Assembly (NCBI RefSeq): GCF_003353175.1
Contig: NZ_QHKS01000022.1
Location: forward strand, 62,251-126,250
Length of the DNA: 64,000 nt
Direction: 5' to 3'
Source: Paraburkholderia lacunae
Lineage (GTDB): Bacteria; Pseudomonadota; Gammaproteobacteria; Burkholderiales; Burkholderiaceae
The position numbers and the translations under genes were made by a program. Positions within the stretch are counted from its first letter, which is position 1; every line of letters starts with the position of its first letter. Shown here piece by piece: positions 26,885 through 36,176 of the stretch. The notes beneath the pieces were generated by a model, which saw only the letters and a list, made by a program, of their open reading frames with translations, was not told the origin of the DNA and did no database searches.

Positions 26885-27751
26885 TCATACACGCCGTTCA
26901 GACAGTACGAAGTCGCGCTGGACCTCGAAGAACGGGCTCGGCAAGTCCCACTCTTTGGCGGCTGCCGCGTTATCGTTCGGCACGTAGTCGATTACGAGCG
27001 ACGGCTTCGCACCGAACACCGCATCGGATTCGACATACGGGTCGCCGGCGGAATACAGCGCAGTGGTCAGCGTTTCGTAGCCGGGCGCCTCGATCAGGAA
27101 GTGAACGTGAGCAGGCCGCATCGGATGACGGCCGGTCGCCATCAGCATTTTTCCGACCGGACCGTCGGTCGGAATCGGATAGCTGGTCGGCTTGATGGTC
27201 CTGAACGCGTATTCGCCGTTCGGCCCCGAGCGGAATTTGCCGCGCAGATTGCTTTCGGGCTGATCGGGGTCCTGGCCTTCGTACATGCCGTTGTTCGCCG
27301 TTTCCCATACCTCGATCAGCGCGCCGGCCACCGGCGCGCCGCGCTCGTCGACGAGGCGGCCGTGGATCAGCGCCGGTTCGCCTTCCGTGCGCGCGATGTT
27401 GGCGCCGAATGCTTCGTTCCTGGCGCCCTCGCGATAGAACGGGCCGAGCAGGCTGCTCTCGGTGGTGTCGCCCTCGTGCCCGTGGTTGATCGCATCGACC
27501 ATGATCGACAGGCCGAGCGTGTCCGACAGCAGAATGAATTCCTGGCGGATGCCGCTGCACTTGTTGCCGGTGGCGGTGAGAAATTCGATGCCGCGGCGCC
27601 ATTCGTCGCCGGTCAGTTCGACTTCGCGGGCAAACGCGTGCAGGTGTTCGACCAGCGCGGTCATGATCTGCTTCAGGCGCGGATCGGTGCAGCCGGCAAA
27701 CGTCTTGAGCACATTCTGGGTAAGCGGATGGATGGTTTCGTCGTTCATCAT
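26885..27751 (-). CDS. Intradiol ring-cleavage dioxygenase (hydroxyquinol 1,2-dioxygenase type)
   Basis: A 288-residue non-heme Fe(III) dioxygenase. The N-terminal helical dimer domain is followed by the catalytic beta-sandwich, with the Tyr ligands in LLGPFYREG and SYPIPTDGP and the two His ligands in RPAHVHFLI. Members open catechol or hydroxyquinol between the two hydroxyls. With maleylacetate reductase in the same operon, hydroxyquinol (giving maleylacetate) is the likely substrate. The start at 27751 has GAGG upstream; an ATG at 27760 overlaps the permease stop and is an alternative. It sits behind the transport genes, apart from the other enzymes. Confidence 0.88.
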   Translation of the reverse strand: MMNDETIHPLTQNVLKTFAGCTDPRLKQIMTALVEHLHAFAREVELTGDEWRRGIEFLTATGNKCSGIRQEFILLSDTLGLSIMVDAINHGHEGDTTESSLLGPFYREGARNEAFGANIARTEGEPALIHGRLVDERGAPVAGALIEVWETANNGMYEGQDPDQPESNLRGKFRSGPNGEYAFRTIKPTSYPIPTDGPVGKMLMATGRHPMRPAHVHFLIEAPGYETLTTALYSAGDPYVESDAVFGAKPSLVIDYVPNDNAAAAKEWDLPSPFFEVQRDFVLSERRV

Positions 27752-27756
27752 CGACC

Positions 27757-28848
27757 TCATGCGCGATGTGCCGCCGACGGCGCGTCGAGCGAATCGGTCG
27801 CTCCGCCTGGCGAGGGTTGCTGAGACGGACCGGCGTCGGGAAATACGACGCGCCGGCCCACGGGGAACAATTGCAGGCCGTAGCGGCGCGACACGAAGCC
27901 CCACAGCCCTTGCGGAAAGAACATCGTCACGACGATCGCCAGCGCGCCGAGCCCGATCAGATACCAGGTGCCAAAGTCGGACAGAAACTGATTGAGCACG
28001 AAGAAAATCAGCGCGCCGACGATCGGTCCTTCCAGCGTGCCGAGACCGCCGATCATCACGATAAAGATGCCGAACGCGGTCCAGTTCACCGAGAACGCGG
28101 CATCGGGCGAAATGCGCAGGTTGCCGACGAAATACAGGCCGCCGGCCAGTGCCGTACCGCACGCGGACACCAGATAGACGATCAGCCGCGCGCGCTTCAC
28201 GTCGACGCCCTGACTACTGGCCGCCACCGCGTTGTCGCGCATCGCGGTCAGTGCGAGGCCGGCTTTCGAGCGCAGGAACAGATACAGCAACCCGAGCGCC
28301 GCCGCGACGATGGCCAGCGCGAGCCAAAGCGTCAGCGATTCGCGCAGCGCGCGCGGCACGCCCTGCAGCGCGGTCAGGCTCGTGCCGGAGCCGCCGCCGA
28401 GCACCGACACGTTCGCCACCGTCAGCCGGAACACTTCCGCGATCACCCATGTGCCGATCGCGAAGTAGCCGCCTTCCAGCCGGAACGCCACCAGCGATAC
28501 GGGAATCGCGACGATCGTCGCAATCAGCGCCGCGACCGGTACGGCGACGAACGGCGAGATGCCGCAACAGTTCGCGAGGATCAGCATGCCGTAGCCGCCG
28601 ATTCCGAAGAACGCCTGCTGCCCGATCGACACCATCCCGCCATAACCCGCCAGCAGGTTCCACATCAACGCGAACACCAGATACGACGCGAGCTGCACGA
28701 AGTCGCGCAGCGCGTCGCGCCCGGCCCACCACGGCGCGCTCGCCACCGCCAGCGCGAGGATCACGAGCACGATCGCCGCCACCCGGCTCGCACGGGTCGC
28801 GCGCCGAACCTCGAAACCCGCTGCGGGCATGTTCAATTGCATGGTCAT
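27757..28848 (-). CDS. Branched-chain-type ABC permease (LivM-like)
   Basis: A 363-residue inner-membrane permease with about nine helices. It carries the LivM features YGGMVSIGQQAFFGIGGYG near residue 70, RLEGGYFAIGTWVIAEVFRL in the middle and a GGLGTLEGPIVGAL segment near the end. The C-terminal 35 residues are an extra Pro/Ser-rich tail. GAGG lies seven bases before the ATG. It follows the LivH-like gene by 9 bases and completes a two-permease, two-ATPase importer of the type that often takes up aromatic acids. Confidence 0.92.
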   Translation of the reverse strand: MTMQLNMPAAGFEVRRATRASRVAAIVLVILALAVASAPWWAGRDALRDFVQLASYLVFALMWNLLAGYGGMVSIGQQAFFGIGGYGMLILANCCGISPFVAVPVAALIATIVAIPVSLVAFRLEGGYFAIGTWVIAEVFRLTVANVSVLGGGSGTSLTALQGVPRALRESLTLWLALAIVAAALGLLYLFLRSKAGLALTAMRDNAVAASSQGVDVKRARLIVYLVSACGTALAGGLYFVGNLRISPDAAFSVNWTAFGIFIVMIGGLGTLEGPIVGALIFFVLNQFLSDFGTWYLIGLGALAIVVTMFFPQGLWGFVSRRYGLQLFPVGRRVVFPDAGPSQQPSPGGATDSLDAPSAAHRA

Positions 28849-28857
28849 GTCGAACCT

Positions 28858-29724
28858 CTATGCAGTTTTGGGCAGCAAGCCCTGCGGCCGCGCCACCAGC
28901 ACGCCGAGAAACACCACGTGGCCGAGCCAGATGCCCCAGCCGGGGTCGAAATAAAAGCCCACCTGCTGCGCGATGCCGAGCGCGATGCCGCCGATGCAGG
29001 TGCCCCAGAACGAGCCCATCCCGCCGATGATCACCGCTTCGAACGCGTACAGCAGCAACGCCGGGCCGTCGGTCGGCGAGACCGCGGTGCGCATCGAATA
29101 CAGCGCGGCGGCAAGCGCGATCAGCACGAAGGCGATGCCCATCGCCAGCGCATAGGTGCGGCGATACGAGACGCCCATCAGCTGCACGATTTCGCGGTCG
29201 TCCGAGGTGGCGCGAAATGCGCGGCCGAGCGGCGTGCGGCCGAACAGCCACTGCATCGCGAAGGCGAGCGCAAGCGTCGCCGCCAGCGTGATGAGCGGCA
29301 GATAGCCCAGCGTGATGCCCCCCGCGAGCGTGATGCTCTTCGACTCGAAGCTGCCTGTTGCGACCGAACGCGGATCGGCGGAGAACACCTGTTGCAGCAC
29401 GTTCTGGATCACGATCGACAAACCGAACGTGACGATCAGCGAAGGCAGCGGATCGCGGCTGCTGACCCGGTTGAGGATCGCGTACTGCACCGCATAGCCC
29501 GCGCCGAAAGCGATCACGAGCAGCAGCACGAGTGCCGCGGCAAGCGGCAGATGGGCGAAGCTCGTCAACGCGAACAGCACGAACACCAGCAGCACGATGA
29601 AATCGCCATGCGCGGTGTTGGTCAACCGCATCACGCCGAACACCAGCGACTGCCCCATCGCGAAGAGCCCGTACAGCGCGCCGAGCAGCACGCCTTGCAC
29701 GACGATATTGATGAACGTAGTCAT
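28858..29724 (-). CDS. Branched-chain-type ABC permease (LivH-like)
   Basis: A 288-residue permease with about eight helices and the LivH opening VVQGVLLGALYGLFAMGQSL. TNTAHGDFIVL comes near residue 40, GRAFRATSDDREIVQLMGV in the cytoplasmic coupling loop and GGMGSFWGTCIGG near the end. Its ATG overlaps the TGA of the ATPase gene upstream by four bases (ATGA). It works with the LivM-like partner downstream. Longer readings of the frame run through the ATPase gene and are rejected. Confidence 0.92.
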   Translation of the reverse strand: MTTFINIVVQGVLLGALYGLFAMGQSLVFGVMRLTNTAHGDFIVLLVFVLFALTSFAHLPLAAALVLLLVIAFGAGYAVQYAILNRVSSRDPLPSLIVTFGLSIVIQNVLQQVFSADPRSVATGSFESKSITLAGGITLGYLPLITLAATLALAFAMQWLFGRTPLGRAFRATSDDREIVQLMGVSYRRTYALAMGIAFVLIALAAALYSMRTAVSPTDGPALLLYAFEAVIIGGMGSFWGTCIGGIALGIAQQVGFYFDPGWGIWLGHVVFLGVLVARPQGLLPKTA

Positions 29725-30431
29725 GCCACCGCTCCAAAGTACGCCTGCGTGATCGCCTCGTCCGACACCTCGGCCGATATGCCCGCCAGCGACACCCGTC
29801 CTTCCTGGAAGCAATAGAAACGCGACGACACACGGCGCGCCAGTTGCACGTCCTGCTCGACCACGATCGCGCTCATGCCGCCCGCGACGATCGCGGGCAA
29901 CGCCGCGTAGATCTCGCGCACGATCACCGGCGCGAGGCCGAGCGAGAGTTCGTCGCACATCAGCAGATCGGGATTGCTCATCAGCGCGCGGCCGATCGCG
30001 ACCATCTGCTGCTGGCCGCCCGACAACGCGGTGGCCGCGTGATGACGGCGCTCCTGCAACACGGGGAACAACGCGTAGACGCCCGCCAGGTTCCAGCGCC
30101 CCGGCCGTTTGCAGAACGCGCCGAGCAGCAGGTTTTCTTCGACGCTCAAGCTCGCGAACAGGCGCCGCCCTTCCGGCACCAGCGCAATGCCCTTGCCGAC
30201 GATGCCCGCCGCAGGCGCGCCGCCAATCGGCTCGCCGCGATACAGGATCTGTGCGGCGGCACGCGGGCGCAGCAGACCCGCCACCGATTTCAGGAAGGTC
30301 GATTTGCCCGCGCCGTTCGAGCCGATCAGCGCGATCACCTCGCCCGGCGCGACCGTCACGTCGATGCCGAACAGCGCCTGGAAGTCGCCGTAAAACGCGC
30401 TCAGCGCGCGAGTCTCCAGTAATGCCGACAT
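29721..30431 (-). CDS. Branched-chain-type ABC ATPase (LivF-like)
   Basis: A 236-residue ATPase with Walker A IGSNGAGKST, the LivF loop VPEGRRLFASLSVEENL, signature LSGGQQQMVAIGRAL and a Walker B region LLMCDELSLGLAP. In the last of these the usual Asp-Glu-Pro is D-E-L, a variant accepted in this family. The start at 30431 is preferred because GGAGG lies seven bases before it; an ATG two codons earlier overlaps the LivG-like stop but is too close to that site. It is one of two ATPases of the importer. Confidence 0.9.
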   Translation of the reverse strand: MSALLETRALSAFYGDFQALFGIDVTVAPGEVIALIGSNGAGKSTFLKSVAGLLRPRAAAQILYRGEPIGGAPAAGIVGKGIALVPEGRRLFASLSVEENLLLGAFCKRPGRWNLAGVYALFPVLQERRHHAATALSGGQQQMVAIGRALMSNPDLLMCDELSLGLAPVIVREIYAALPAIVAGGMSAIVVEQDVQLARRVSSRFYCFQEGRVSLAGISAEVSDEAITQAYFGAVA

Positions 30432-30433
30432 GG

Positions 30434-31156
30434 TCATGCCTCCAGTCCGAGATACACGCGCCGCACTTCGGGGTCGTCCATCACGGCCGCGGGCAGGCCT
30501 TCGGCCAGCCGTTTGCCGAAGTTGATGACGAGCAGCCGGTCGGCCACCGCGAGCAGCGCATGCACGACGTGCTCGATCCACACGATCGTCACGCCGCGCT
30601 CCTTGACGCGGCGAATCTCGTCGACGAGTTCGTGAGTTTCGGGCTCGGTCAGGCCGCCGGCGATCTCGTCGAGCAGCAGCAGCTGCGGCTGGGTTGCGAG
30701 CGCGCGGGCCAGTTCGAGGCGCTTGCGGTCCAGCAGCCCGAGCGTGCCGGCCAACTGGTTGGCACGGGCTTTGAGGCCGGTGCGTTCGAGCACGTCGATG
30801 CAAACGCCGTAGGCGGCGTGCTCGGCCAGTTCACCGCCGAAAGTCGCGCCGACCAGCAGATTCTCGAACACCGTCATGCCGCCGAACGGCCGCGGTACCT
30901 GATACGAGCGGCCGATTCCGGCGGCGCAACGCCGATGCGGCGGCAAGTGGTTCACATCCGCGCCGTCGAATTCGACGCTGCCCTGATCGGGCCGCACGTC
31001 GCCGCTGACGAGATTGAACAGCGTGGTCTTGCCGGCGCCGTTCGGGCCGAGGATGCCGTAGGTTTCGCCGCGTTCGACGGCGAAGCTGATGTCGTCGGTC
31101 ACTTGCAGCGCGCCGTAGCGCTTCGATACGCCGGTTAGTCTGAGAACTGGGTTCAT
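30434..31156 (-). CDS. Branched-chain-type ABC ATPase (LivG-like)
   Basis: A 240-residue ATPase with Walker A GPNGAGKTT, a LivG-type segment RCAAGIGRSYQVPRPFGGMT, an LDRKRLELARAL signature region and Walker B LLLLDEIAGGL followed by the EHVVHAL switch region. The usual LSGG signature is replaced by a degenerate LGLL, a common condition in this subfamily. GGAGAG lies before the ATG. It follows the binding-protein gene by 20 bases and is followed by the LivF-like gene with a coupled junction. Confidence 0.9.
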   Translation of the reverse strand: MNPVLRLTGVSKRYGALQVTDDISFAVERGETYGILGPNGAGKTTLFNLVSGDVRPDQGSVEFDGADVNHLPPHRRCAAGIGRSYQVPRPFGGMTVFENLLVGATFGGELAEHAAYGVCIDVLERTGLKARANQLAGTLGLLDRKRLELARALATQPQLLLLDEIAGGLTEPETHELVDEIRRVKERGVTIVWIEHVVHALLAVADRLLVINFGKRLAEGLPAAVMDDPEVRRVYLGLEA

Positions 31157-31176
31157 CGCCGCTCTCCGCTATCGAG

Positions 31177-32478
31177 TCACGCGATCAGCTTGAGCGGGCC
31201 GGACAGCGGCACGCTCGGCGCGAGCTGGTTGTTGACGATCGCGAGATCGAAGCGATGCTTCTGTCCCGCCCCTTGTGCACTGCGCCATTGCCCGCCCACC
31301 AGCGGCGTCTTCGCGACATTCTTCACCGGCCCACTGCCCCACGCGACATGCCCAACCAGCGTATCGAGCTTCGTCGACGCCAGCGCGTCGCGAATCGCTT
31401 CGTTCGAATCGACGTCTTTCGCGCGCTTTAACGAATCGACGGCGATTTCGAACAACGCATGAGCGAAGCCGAGCGGTTGAGTCCATTGCTTCGAGGTGAC
31501 GCGTTCGTAGTCGTCGGCGAGCTGCCGCGCGCTTTGCCCCGTCAACGACGACTTGAACGGATGCGACGGCGACCACCACACCTCGGTGGAGAGGCCCTCG
31601 CCGAGATCGCCCAGCGCTTCGATCGAGGTCGGAAAAAGCAGCGCCTTGCCGATCGAAATGACTTTCGGTTTCAGGCCTTGCTGGCGCGCCTGCACCAGAA
31701 AATTCTTCGCGTCCGGCGGGATCACGACGCCCGTGACGATCTGCGCGTTCGCCTGCTTGAACGACGAAATCTGCGCGGAGAAGTCTTGCGTCATGCTCTG
31801 GAAGCGGCCCGGGTCCTTCAGCGTGAAGCCTTTTTGTGCGAGCACCGGCGGAAAGCCGAGCTTTGCGTCGCCCCATGCGTTGCCGTCGCCGTCGTTCGGG
31901 AACAGGCCGCCGACGCTGTGGTTGGTCTGCACCGATTGCCACATGCCGGTGTAGACGGCGATCACGTCCTCCAGTCCCCAGAAGAAATGATAGGTAAAGC
32001 GAAAGCCCTTCTTCGGATCGCCCTTTCTGCCGAAGAACCACGGCTGCCACGGCACCACCGTCGACACGCACGGCAGCTCGTTCAGCTCGCACGCGTCGCT
32101 GACCGGATTCGCGGTTTCGGGCGTGCCGGACACCAGCATGATGTCGACCTTGTCCTTCAGGATCAGATCGTTGGCGACCTCGCCGGCACGATTTGGATTC
32201 GACTGGCTGTCCTTGACGACGATCGACACCGGATACGTCTTGCCGCCGATCGCGATGCCGTTTTTCAGCACCGTCTGCATCTGCTGGATCGTGAAGCGGT
32301 CTGCTTCGCCGAACGGCGCGAGCGGGCCGGTTTGCGGCGACACGTAGCCGATTTTCAGCGTGCGCGGGCCGGCGGCGAATACCAGCGGCGAGAATGCCGA
32401 GGCCGTGGCGGCGAACACGCCGCCTGCCGCGAGTGTGACGAAGCGGCGGCGCCTCGCATCGAAGGAATGTGCGTCCAT
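31177..32478 (-). CDS. ABC transporter periplasmic binding protein (aromatic-type, LivK-like)
   Basis: A 433-residue type I binding protein. The signal is twin-arginine-like: RRRRFVTLAAGGVFAATASAFSP. The mature protein has GYVSPQTGPLAPFGEAD at the start and LVSGTPETANPVSDACE in the first lobe, the pattern of receptors for aromatic or amide compounds rather than true leucine binding. It is the largest member of the importer, and GGAG precedes its ATG. It lies just behind the maleylacetate reductase gene, which ties the importer to the catabolic enzymes. Confidence 0.9.
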   Translation of the reverse strand: MDAHSFDARRRRFVTLAAGGVFAATASAFSPLVFAAGPRTLKIGYVSPQTGPLAPFGEADRFTIQQMQTVLKNGIAIGGKTYPVSIVVKDSQSNPNRAGEVANDLILKDKVDIMLVSGTPETANPVSDACELNELPCVSTVVPWQPWFFGRKGDPKKGFRFTYHFFWGLEDVIAVYTGMWQSVQTNHSVGGLFPNDGDGNAWGDAKLGFPPVLAQKGFTLKDPGRFQSMTQDFSAQISSFKQANAQIVTGVVIPPDAKNFLVQARQQGLKPKVISIGKALLFPTSIEALGDLGEGLSTEVWWSPSHPFKSSLTGQSARQLADDYERVTSKQWTQPLGFAHALFEIAVDSLKRAKDVDSNEAIRDALASTKLDTLVGHVAWGSGPVKNVAKTPLVGGQWRSAQGAGQKHRFDLAIVNNQLAPSVPLSGPLKLIA

Positions 32479-32519
32479 GGTTGTCTCCTGAAGTTTTTAT
32501 ATGAATGGGATCGAGCGCG

Positions 32520-33578
32520 CTAAGCCGGTCGTCGCCCGTCGAAAGCCGCTTCGAGTAACGCCCGCAGCGGCGCATGCTCGACCGGCCGCGGATTCCAGTA
32601 CGGATTCTTCAACGCGAGACCGAGCGCGACGTCGAGATCGTTTGCGCTGAGACCGATGTCTTTCAGCGCGGTCGGTGCGCCGTGATCGCGAGCGAGGTCG
32701 AACACGGCTTGCGCGGCATCGTCGGCGTGCAAGGCGCGCGCAATACGCTGCATCGCGTCAGGCGCGGCCTCGCGGTTGTAGGCAAGCACATGCGGCAACA
32801 CGATCGTGTGGGTTTCCGCGTGCGGCAGATTGAAGGTGCCGCCGAGCGTATGACACAGCTTGTGATGCAAGGCCATGCCGACGCTGCCGAGCACCGCGCC
32901 GCACAACCATGCGCCGTACAGGCAATCGCCACGCGCGGCGAGATCGCCCGGTTGCCCGATCACGCGGGGCAAACCCTCGCCGAGCGCACGGATGCCCTCT
33001 TCCGCCATCAGGCTGATGATCGGATTCGCGTCCTGCGCATAGAGCCCTTCCGCGGCGTGGGCGATCGCGTTGATACCGCTCGTGAGCGACAACCCCGGCG
33101 GCAGCGACGTCGTCAACGCGGGGTCGTAGATCACCGTCTTCGGCAACACACGCAGATCGCGGCCGGTCTTCTTGAGCCCGCCCTCGGTGAGACCGTAAAT
33201 CGGCGTCATCTCGGAACCGGCGTAGGTGGTGGGTATCGCGATGATCGGCAGTGAGGTTTCGAGTGCGATCGCTTTGCCGAGACCCGTGGTCGAACCGCCG
33301 CCTATCGCGATCGCGCAATCGGCGCCGACCTGTGCCGCAAACTCGCGTGCCGCGCGAGCGGTTTCGACCGGCACGTGCATCACGGCTTCGGCGTAGACGC
33401 CCGCCGCTCGCGCGCCGAGACTGGCGGCCAGCGCTTCGGCCTGGCCACGCTGTTGCGGTGTGGACAGCACGATCGCCCGCGTCGCGCCGAGCAAACCGAT
33501 CTCGCGATCGAGCTGGTCGATACTGCCCGCACCGAAGATCACGCGCGCCGGCAAGCCGTTGTAGATGAAAGGTTTCAT
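32520..33578 (-). CDS. Maleylacetate reductase (iron-containing alcohol dehydrogenase fold)
   Basis: A 352-residue NAD(P)H-dependent enzyme that reduces maleylacetate to beta-ketoadipate. It opens FIYNGLPARVIFGAGSIDQL, has the nucleotide-binding GGGSTTGLGKA at about residue 95 and ends its metal-site region with HHKLCHTLGGTFNLPHAETH, as other maleylacetate reductases do. The gene begins six bases after the aldehyde dehydrogenase stop. Both dioxygenase routes in the operon would end at its substrate. Confidence 0.92.
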   Translation of the reverse strand: MKPFIYNGLPARVIFGAGSIDQLDREIGLLGATRAIVLSTPQQRGQAEALAASLGARAAGVYAEAVMHVPVETARAAREFAAQVGADCAIAIGGGSTTGLGKAIALETSLPIIAIPTTYAGSEMTPIYGLTEGGLKKTGRDLRVLPKTVIYDPALTTSLPPGLSLTSGINAIAHAAEGLYAQDANPIISLMAEEGIRALGEGLPRVIGQPGDLAARGDCLYGAWLCGAVLGSVGMALHHKLCHTLGGTFNLPHAETHTIVLPHVLAYNREAAPDAMQRIARALHADDAAQAVFDLARDHGAPTALKDIGLSANDLDVALGLALKNPYWNPRPVEHAPLRALLEAAFDGRRPA

Positions 33579-33584
33579 GGCGGT

Positions 33585-35048
33585 TCAGCGCGGGTAGTAA
33601 GGCGGAATCTGCGCATCCACGTTGACCCACACCGACTTGGGCTGCGTGTATTCGCGCATCGCTTCGAAACCCATCTCGCGGCCATAGCCGCTTGCGCCGA
33701 CGCCGCCGAACGGCGAAGCGGGGCTCACGCGCTTGTAGCAGTTGATCCACACCATGCCGGCGCGAATCTCGCGAGCGAGCAGATGCGCGCGTTGCAGATC
33801 GCGGGTCCAGAGGCCGGCGCCGAGACCATATTCGGTGCCGTTCGCGATGGCGAGCGCTTCCTCGTCGGTGCGGAAGGTCGTGACGGTCATGAATGGACCG
33901 AATACCTCTTCCTGCGACACCCGATGCTCCGGCTTCGCTGCAACGATGGTCGGCTCGACATAGCAGCCGTTCGCGAGCGCAGCGTCGTCCGGCGCCTTGC
34001 CGCCCGCCAGCACGCGGCCACCCTGCTCACGCGCCACATCGACGAACGACAGCACGCGGTCGCGGTGCTGACGCGAGGTGAGCGGGCCCATTTCGGTCAG
34101 TGGATCGAGCGGATTGCCGATCCGGATCGTACGGCTCAACGCGGTGAACTTCTCGAGCACTTCATCGGCGATCGATTCATGCACGATCATCCGCGAGCCG
34201 GCGATGCACGCCTGCCCCTGGTTGTGGAAGATCGCGAACGCCGAGCCTTGCACGACGGCGTCGATATTGGCGTCGCCGAACACGATGTTCGCGCCCTTGC
34301 CGCCGAGCTCGAGCTGCACCTTCTTCAGATTGCCGCTCGACGCCTGCACGATCTTGCGGCCCACCGCGGTCGAGCCGGTGAAGGCGATCTTGCTGATTTC
34401 AGGATGCTCGGCGATGTACTGGCCGGCTACATGACCGAGACCCGGCAGGATATTGACGACACCCTCGGGAAAGCCCACTTCAGCCATCAGTTCCGCGATG
34501 GCGAGGCTCGACAGCGGCGTGAGTTCGGCGGGCTTCATGATCACGCAGTTGCCCGCCGCGAGCGCCGGCGCCATCTTCCAGCTCGTGAACATCAGTGGAA
34601 AATTCCACGGCACAACCTGCCCGACGATACCCACCGGCTCGCGCGTCAGGTAGTTCAGAAAACCCTGCTCGACCGGAATCACCGAACCTTCGAACTTGTC
34701 GGCCATGCCGCCGAAATAGCGGAACGTGGCCGCGGTGCGCGGCACGTCGAGATTGCGCGTGTCGCGAACCGGATGCCCCGTGTCGAGCGATTCGAGGCGT
34801 GCGAGCGCGTCGGCGTTCGCTTCGATCGCGTCGGCGAGTTTGAGCAGCAGGCGCCCCCGCTCCATCGCGGCAAGCTTGCTCCACTTCGGAAACGCCGCTT
34901 TCGCAGCCTGCACAGCGCGGTCGACATCGGCGGGTCCGGCCATCGCAACTTCGGCGATCACCGAGTTGTCGTGCGGATTGAGGGAGGCGAGCGTTTCGCC
35001 GTTGGCGGCCGGCACGAAGCGGCCGCCGATGAAGAGTTGCGTTTGCAT
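33585..35048 (-). CDS. Aldehyde dehydrogenase, probable 4-hydroxymuconic semialdehyde dehydrogenase
   Basis: A 487-residue NAD(P)-dependent dehydrogenase with the glutamate in LELGGKGANIV, the catalytic cysteine in GQACIAGSR and the cofactor loop FTGSTAVGRK. The ATG at 35048 gives the standard N-terminus QTQLFIGGRFVP; the extra residues before it are discarded. Directly downstream of the hydroquinone dioxygenase genes, its expected job is to oxidise 4-hydroxymuconic semialdehyde to maleylacetate. That assignment relies on gene context, since the superfamily is broad. Confidence 0.88.
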   Translation of the reverse strand: MQTQLFIGGRFVPAANGETLASLNPHDNSVIAEVAMAGPADVDRAVQAAKAAFPKWSKLAAMERGRLLLKLADAIEANADALARLESLDTGHPVRDTRNLDVPRTAATFRYFGGMADKFEGSVIPVEQGFLNYLTREPVGIVGQVVPWNFPLMFTSWKMAPALAAGNCVIMKPAELTPLSSLAIAELMAEVGFPEGVVNILPGLGHVAGQYIAEHPEISKIAFTGSTAVGRKIVQASSGNLKKVQLELGGKGANIVFGDANIDAVVQGSAFAIFHNQGQACIAGSRMIVHESIADEVLEKFTALSRTIRIGNPLDPLTEMGPLTSRQHRDRVLSFVDVAREQGGRVLAGGKAPDDAALANGCYVEPTIVAAKPEHRVSQEEVFGPFMTVTTFRTDEEALAIANGTEYGLGAGLWTRDLQRAHLLAREIRAGMVWINCYKRVSPASPFGGVGASGYGREMGFEAMREYTQPKSVWVNVDAQIPPYYPR

Positions 35049-35143
35049 ATCAGTCCCGCGCAAGTAAAACCTGGACGTGACATCCCCCGCGGCGCCGGCA
35101 GTCCGGCGCCGTTCGATCGACGATCGGGGGGAATGCCGGCGAG

Positions 35144-36139
35144 TTACATCTGGATCGGATACGGCGGCAGTTCGCCGCTTTCGTAGCGCTTGGGCAGATC
35201 GGGCGTGGCGTTTTCCCACACCAGCAGCATCGAACGCTTCTGCGAGTAGCCCTTATGGCGAATGTCGGCCGGCATCGCGGCGATATCGCCCGCGTTCATC
35301 GTGATGCGCGCACGCGGCTCGCCGCTGTCCTTATCCGCGACATCCCAGATGATCTGGTCGGACAGTTGCAGGAACCACTCGACGCGGTCGTTGCCATGAA
35401 ACACCGGCAGCACGAATTCCTCGGTGGTCGGACAAAACAGGCTCTGCTGACACACGGAAGTGACCGACGGATTCCACGTTACGTCCGAGCGCGACAGATA
35501 CTTGAAGAGGCTGAACGCATGAAGCGCGTTCTCGAAGCCGGGCTGCGCGTGAATCTCGGGTTCATCCTGGTCGACGTCGGCGAACTGGCGGTTGACCGGC
35601 AGATCGTCGCGCAACGGCGAGTCGCCTTCGAGGCCCGGCATGCGCCGGGTCGCGATCCGCGTGCGCTCGATCGCGGCGATGTTGTCGCCGTGTTTCGTGC
35701 CGAATGCGGAGCCGGTTTCTTCGGGTGCGGCGAACGGATCGAAGCCTTCGTTGACCCAGTCCTTCAGAATCGCCTTGAAGGTCGCCATGATGAGCGGGGT
35801 GTCGAACTGCTGCATGTGGTCGACACCCGCTTCCTTGAAGTTCGCGTTATACGCGCCGGCGTACATGTCGACCTTGCCGTAGTGATTGCGCGTGCCGATC
35901 ACTTCGTCGAAGTTGACCCAGCCGTAGAAGAAGCCCCAGGCCACATCGCGCATCATCGCGCGCAGGAAGTCGTCGGCGTGCATCTGGTGCGAGCGGATCT
36001 GGCCTTTGGCGGGCCATTTGACGGTGGCGAAATAGGCGTCGCGGCTGAATTCGAAATCGCCGAGGCGGAACACGCGATAGCCGGTGACCGGATCGGCCTC
36101 GCTCGCGGTAACGTTTTGCAGGGTACTGGCTTTGTCCAT
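35144..36139 (-). CDS. hapD: Hydroquinone dioxygenase large subunit (HapD/PnpD type)
   Basis: A 331-residue protein that matches what I remember of the large subunit of the type III hydroquinone 1,2-dioxygenases from 4-nitrophenol and 4-hydroxyacetophenone degraders. Shared stretches include FLRAMMRDVAWGFFYGWVNF, DPFAAPEETGSAFG, ATRRMPGL and DIRHKGYSQKRSML. These Fe(II) enzymes cleave hydroquinone to 4-hydroxymuconic semialdehyde. The catalytic cupin-like part is in the C-terminal half, with His in VFHGNDRVEWF. The small subunit gene precedes it by 37 bases. GGAG lies before the ATG. Confidence 0.9.
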   Translation of the reverse strand: MDKASTLQNVTASEADPVTGYRVFRLGDFEFSRDAYFATVKWPAKGQIRSHQMHADDFLRAMMRDVAWGFFYGWVNFDEVIGTRNHYGKVDMYAGAYNANFKEAGVDHMQQFDTPLIMATFKAILKDWVNEGFDPFAAPEETGSAFGTKHGDNIAAIERTRIATRRMPGLEGDSPLRDDLPVNRQFADVDQDEPEIHAQPGFENALHAFSLFKYLSRSDVTWNPSVTSVCQQSLFCPTTEEFVLPVFHGNDRVEWFLQLSDQIIWDVADKDSGEPRARITMNAGDIAAMPADIRHKGYSQKRSMLLVWENATPDLPKRYESGELPPYPIQM

Positions 36140-36176
36140 GACGGGCTCCAGAAGAGGATCGATCGTGTAGCGGGAA

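Noticed and set aside
27766..29817. A 683-codon plus-strand frame opposite the two permease genes
   Set aside because: Composition is dominated by Arg, Gln, His, Glu and Ala without hydrophobic cores. The opposite strand carries two clear membrane permeases.
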